Part shown: positions 24,308-26,893 of the stretch, one piece after another | How positions within the stretch are numbered: the stretch's first letter is position 1 | Layout: each line of letters begins with the position of its first letter | Assembly (NCBI GenBank): GCA_036554605.1 | Contig: DATBMY010000359.1 | Coordinates: forward strand, 1 to 26,893 | DNA from: DATBMY01 sp036554605 | GTDB lineage: Bacteria; Acidobacteriota; Blastocatellia; UBA7656 | Direction: 5' to 3' | DNA: 26,893 bases | The notes under the pieces: generated by a model | Told to the model about the DNA's origin: nothing | Seen by the model: only the letters and a program-made list of their open reading frames with translations | Database searches by the model: none | Program-made: the position numbers and the translations under genes

Positions 24308-25705
24308 ATGAAACGACTACTTACTTTTGCGCTCGCGCTCTTATTTATCGCGCAGGCCGCGCCAATCGCGAAGTCTGAAAACGGCGGCCTGAAGCTGCCG
24401 CCTTATAAGAAGGTCACGCTTAAAAACGGGCTGACGTTGCTTCTGATGGAGCAGCACGAAGTACCCATCATAAGTTTTCACACGATAGTGAAATCGGGCT
24501 CGCTTGCCGACCCCGCGGGCAAGGAGGGGCTCGCGTCGCTGGTGGCCGGGCTTTTGCGCAAGGGCACAAAGACGCGCTCGGCCGACCAGGTATCGGCGGA
24601 ACTCGACTTCATAGGCGGGCTCTTCGGCGCGGGCGCGTCTTATGATTACTCGAACTCGGTGGCCGAGTTCGTCAAGAAAGATATAAACAAGGGTCTGGAG
24701 CTGGTGGCCGACATCCTGCTCAACCCGACCTTCCCGCAAGAAGAGGTCACCAAGCTCATAAAGCAGCGCGTCGACGGGTTGCGCGCGGCCAAGGATCAGG
24801 CGAGCGAGGTGATAGGCGCTTATTACGCAGCCTACCTCTACGGCAATCACCCTTACGGCAGACCTGACGATGGGGATGAAAAGTCGGTTGCCTCTCTCAC
24901 CCGCGAGGACGTGGTCAAGTACTATCAAACATACTACGTGCCGTCGCATACGATCCTCGCGGTAGTCGGCGATTTCAACACGGCGGAGATGGAGCGAATG
25001 CTCACCGATAAGTTCGGCGCGTGGCAGGGCAAGGAAGCGCCGATGGTGAAGCTCGCCGCCCCGGCCGCCTATCAAGGGAAGAAGCTGCTTTTGGTCGACA
25101 AGCCCGACTCGACGCAGACCTTCTTTCAGATCGGCAACGTCGGCGTCGCGCGCACGAATCCCGACCGCATACAGATACAGGTTATCAACACGCTGTTCGG
25201 CGGGCGGTTCACGTCGCGTCTCAACACGGCGCTGCGCATAAAGTCGGGGCTCACCTACGGCGCGCGCTCCTCGTTTACGCAGCGCAAGCAGGAGGGCCCG
25301 TTCGCCATCTTCACCTATACGCAGAACGCGACGACCGAGCGGGCGATTGACATGGCGATTTCGGAGCTGCGGCTGCTTCACGAGAAGGGCATCAGCGAAG
25401 AGGAGTTGAAATCGGCTAAGGAATATCTGAAGGGGCAGTTCCCGCCGACCATAGAGACGAGCGACCAGCTCGCCACGCTCATCGCGCAGCTGGAATTCTA
25501 TGGACTCGACGCGGCCGAGATTAACAACTACTACGCGAAGGTAGATTCGATGACGATGGCCGATGCGCGGAGGATTATCAAGCAGTACTTTCCTCTTGAT
25601 AACCTCGTCTTCGTGCTCATAGGCAAAGCCGGCGAGATAGAGCCGGTCGTCAAAAAATACGCGCCGCGGCTGGACACGAAGAATATAAACGACCCCGGTT
25701 TCTAA
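24308..25705 (+). CDS. M16 family non-catalytic partner subunit
   Basis: 465 residues with a signal peptide (about 1-23). Same M16 fold as the upstream protein (VPIISFHTIVKSGSLADPAG, YYVPSHTILAVVGDFN), but the zinc motif is lost: where the partner has HFFEH this protein has SLVAG (77-81). It keeps the substrate-binding Arg/Tyr region FGGRFTSRLNTALR...GLTYGARSSF. This division of labour is known for two-subunit M16 enzymes such as mitochondrial processing peptidase and bacterial M16B pairs. GGGGGAGG just upstream gives a strong start 19 bases after the first subunit. Periplasmic. Confidence 0.94.
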   Translation: MKRLLTFALALLFIAQAAPIAKSENGGLKLPPYKKVTLKNGLTLLLMEQHEVPIISFHTIVKSGSLADPAGKEGLASLVAGLLRKGTKTRSADQVSAELDFIGGLFGAGASYDYSNSVAEFVKKDINKGLELVADILLNPTFPQEEVTKLIKQRVDGLRAAKDQASEVIGAYYAAYLYGNHPYGRPDDGDEKSVASLTREDVVKYYQTYYVPSHTILAVVGDFNTAEMERMLTDKFGAWQGKEAPMVKLAAPAAYQGKKLLLVDKPDSTQTFFQIGNVGVARTNPDRIQIQVINTLFGGRFTSRLNTALRIKSGLTYGARSSFTQRKQEGPFAIFTYTQNATTERAIDMAISELRLLHEKGISEEELKSAKEYLKGQFPPTIETSDQLATLIAQLEFYGLDAAEINNYYAKVDSMTMADARRIIKQYFPLDNLVFVLIGKAGEIEPVVKKYAPRLDTKNINDPGF

Positions 25706-25730
25706 ATCTCGGATTTGAAATTCGAGATTT
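25704..25730. repeat. AT-rich 27-bp dyad repeat, copy 3
   Basis: AAATCTCGGATTT, a central G, then the reverse complement with a single mismatch. It begins within the stop codon of the second M16 gene and lies 24 bases before the start of the S46 gene, again between close same-strand genes. Same unit as at 1498-1524 and 19151-19174. Confidence 0.85.
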
Positions 25731-25754
25731 GAGATCGCGCCGGAGAATTGAGTA

Positions 25755-26893
25755 ATGAAAAGAGTTTCGATAGCCCTGTTGAGCCTTGCCTTGCTCGCCG
25801 CTCCTTTACCGGTTCTGGCCGATGAGGGCATGTGGACGTTCGACAACCCGCCGCTCAAGCAATGGAAAGAGAAGTATAATTTCGAGCCTACCCCCGCGTG
25901 GCTCGAACACCTGAGGCTGTCGTCGGTACGGCTCAACGACGGCGGGTCGGGCTCGTTCGTCTCCGCGGAAGGGCTCGTGGTGACAAACCAGCATGTCGCG
26001 AGCAGCCAGATCGCCAAGCTCTCGTCGGCCGAGCGCGATATAGTTCGCGACGGATTTTATGCGCGCACCCGCGCGGAAGAATTGAAATGCCCCGACCTCG
26101 AAGTCAACGTGCTCGCCTCTTACGAAGATGTAACCGCGCGGGTGCAGGCGGCCGCGCGCGCCGGGGCATCCGACAAGGAATCGGCCGCGCAGCGCCGCGC
26201 GCTCATCGCCGCAATCGAAAAAGAGTCGACTGAAAAGACCGGCCTTCGAAGCGAGGTCATCACGCTCTACAGCGGCGGTGAATACTGGCTCTACCGTTTT
26301 AAGAAATACACGGACGTGCGGCTGGTCTTTGCGCCCGAAGAGCAGATAGCATTCTTCGGCGGCGACTACGATAATTTCACTTACCCGCGCCACGATCTCG
26401 ATTTCACTTTCCTTCGCGTTTACGACAACGGGGAGCCGCTGAAGGTCGAGCATTATTTCAAGTGGAGCGAAAAGGGCGCCGCGGAAGGCGAGCTCATATT
26501 CGTGCCGGGAAATCCGGGCTCGACGAGCCGGCTGCTTACCACGGCCCAGATCAAGTATCACCGCGACGTGCTCAACCCGGTGCAGATGGATGTATGGAAG
26601 GCGCGACGCGACGCGCTTGAAAAATACGCCGCCACAAGCGCCGAGGCAGCCCGTCGCGCCAACGATGCGCTTCGCAGTCTCGAAAACTCCATGAAGCGAA
26701 TGGTGGGCCAGCAGGAGGGCCTCGCTAACGCGAGGATGATGGCAAAGAAGGAAGAAGAAGAGAAAGCGCTGCTCGCCGAGTTAAACCGCCGGCCGGATCT
26801 GAAGCAGGCCTATGCTCCCGCGTGGGATCAAATAGCTTCCGCTTACGCCCAGCGTCCGGCGATGGCCCGCCGCATCGCCTATTCGACCCTCGC
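25755..26893 (+). CDS. S46 family dipeptidyl peptidase (DPP7/DPP11-like), 3' end cut by window
   Basis: The frame is open from ATG 25755 to the window end (379 residues, about half of the usual 700). Signal peptide MKRVSIALLSLALLAAPLPV...LADEG. Then DEGMWTFDNPPLKQWKEKY and SGSFVSAEGLVVTNQHVASS, the S46 opening with catalytic His80; S46 members more often read TNHHC here. FGGDYDNFTYPRHDLDFTFL (201-220) holds the probable catalytic Asp216. The serine lies in the missing C-terminal half. S46 enzymes remove dipeptides from the N-terminus of oligopeptides in the periplasm, which suits the preceding M16 pair. GGAG upstream is about ten bases from the ATG. Dipeptide specificity (DPP7 or DPP11) cannot be told from this part. 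Confidence 0.93.
   Translation, partial: MKRVSIALLSLALLAAPLPVLADEGMWTFDNPPLKQWKEKYNFEPTPAWLEHLRLSSVRLNDGGSGSFVSAEGLVVTNQHVASSQIAKLSSAERDIVRDGFYARTRAEELKCPDLEVNVLASYEDVTARVQAAARAGASDKESAAQRRALIAAIEKESTEKTGLRSEVITLYSGGEYWLYRFKKYTDVRLVFAPEEQIAFFGGDYDNFTYPRHDLDFTFLRVYDNGEPLKVEHYFKWSEKGAAEGELIFVPGNPGSTSRLLTTAQIKYHRDVLNPVQMDVWKARRDALEKYAATSAEAARRANDALRSLENSMKRMVGQQEGLANARMMAKKEEEEKALLAELNRRPDLKQAYAPAWDQIASAYAQRPAMARRIAYSTL

Noticed and set aside
24341..26017. Open frame of 558 codons on the minus strand, antisense to the M16 and S46 genes
   Set aside because: It spans parts of two well-supported plus-strand genes and their gap, is very Arg/Leu-rich, has no domain, and is explained by GC-biased codons of the real genes.

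Overview
The window is a GC-rich bacterial chromosome segment with short gaps, same-strand gene strings and long antisense reading frames caused by GC-biased codons. The gene mix points to a soil Acidobacteriota-type bacterium, perhaps Blastocatellia: a Hanks-type kinase, PQQ propeller dehydrogenases, a carboxypeptidase-regulatory TonB receptor, a DUF1800 protein, a LytS/LytTR pair, M16 and S46 peptidases, and an XPB helicase with a DUF790 nuclease. This placement is inference from content, with no phylogenetic marker read out. No rRNA, tRNA, CRISPR array, insertion sequence or phage module was seen.

Layout. 1-4807 (+): 3' part of guaA, a Ser/Thr kinase with a large activation-segment insert, membrane segments and C-terminal ankyrin repeats, then a protein resembling phage single-strand-annealing accessory proteins. 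4812-5441 (-): an NTF2-fold protein and a 59-residue zinc-ribbon protein that looks leaderless, with an orphan intrinsic terminator upstream. 5709-13480 (+): sorbosone dehydrogenase-like propeller, PQQ dehydrogenase, TonB-dependent receptor and a DUF1800 protein with a Spy-like N-terminal region. 13481-13600: a convergent gap filled by inverted arrays of a G-rich heptanucleotide.

13601-22708 (-): DUF790/Bax1 nuclease and XPB helicase as an adjacent pair; a periplasmic rhodanese; an ECF sigma, membrane anti-sigma and Spy-like sensor cassette; a methyltransferase; a secreted esterase; a LytTR regulator overlapping its LytS-type kinase; and a TPR protein ending in a heme-attachment motif. 22924-26893 (+): a catalytic and a non-catalytic M16 peptidase subunit, then an S46 exopeptidase cut by the window edge.

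How they work together. The 5709-11385 block reads as periplasmic sugar or alcohol oxidation plus an outer-membrane importer, possibly for PQQ or the substrate. The XPB/Bax1 pair reads as an archaeal-type nucleotide excision repair helicase-nuclease. The sigma cassette has the layout of CnrYXH-type envelope sensing, but its sensor has no histidine and carries cysteines. The last block reads as periplasmic peptide degradation. Between same-strand genes a 27-base AT-rich dyad recurs in three clear copies and one decayed copy, and looks like an intergenic repeat family of this genome.
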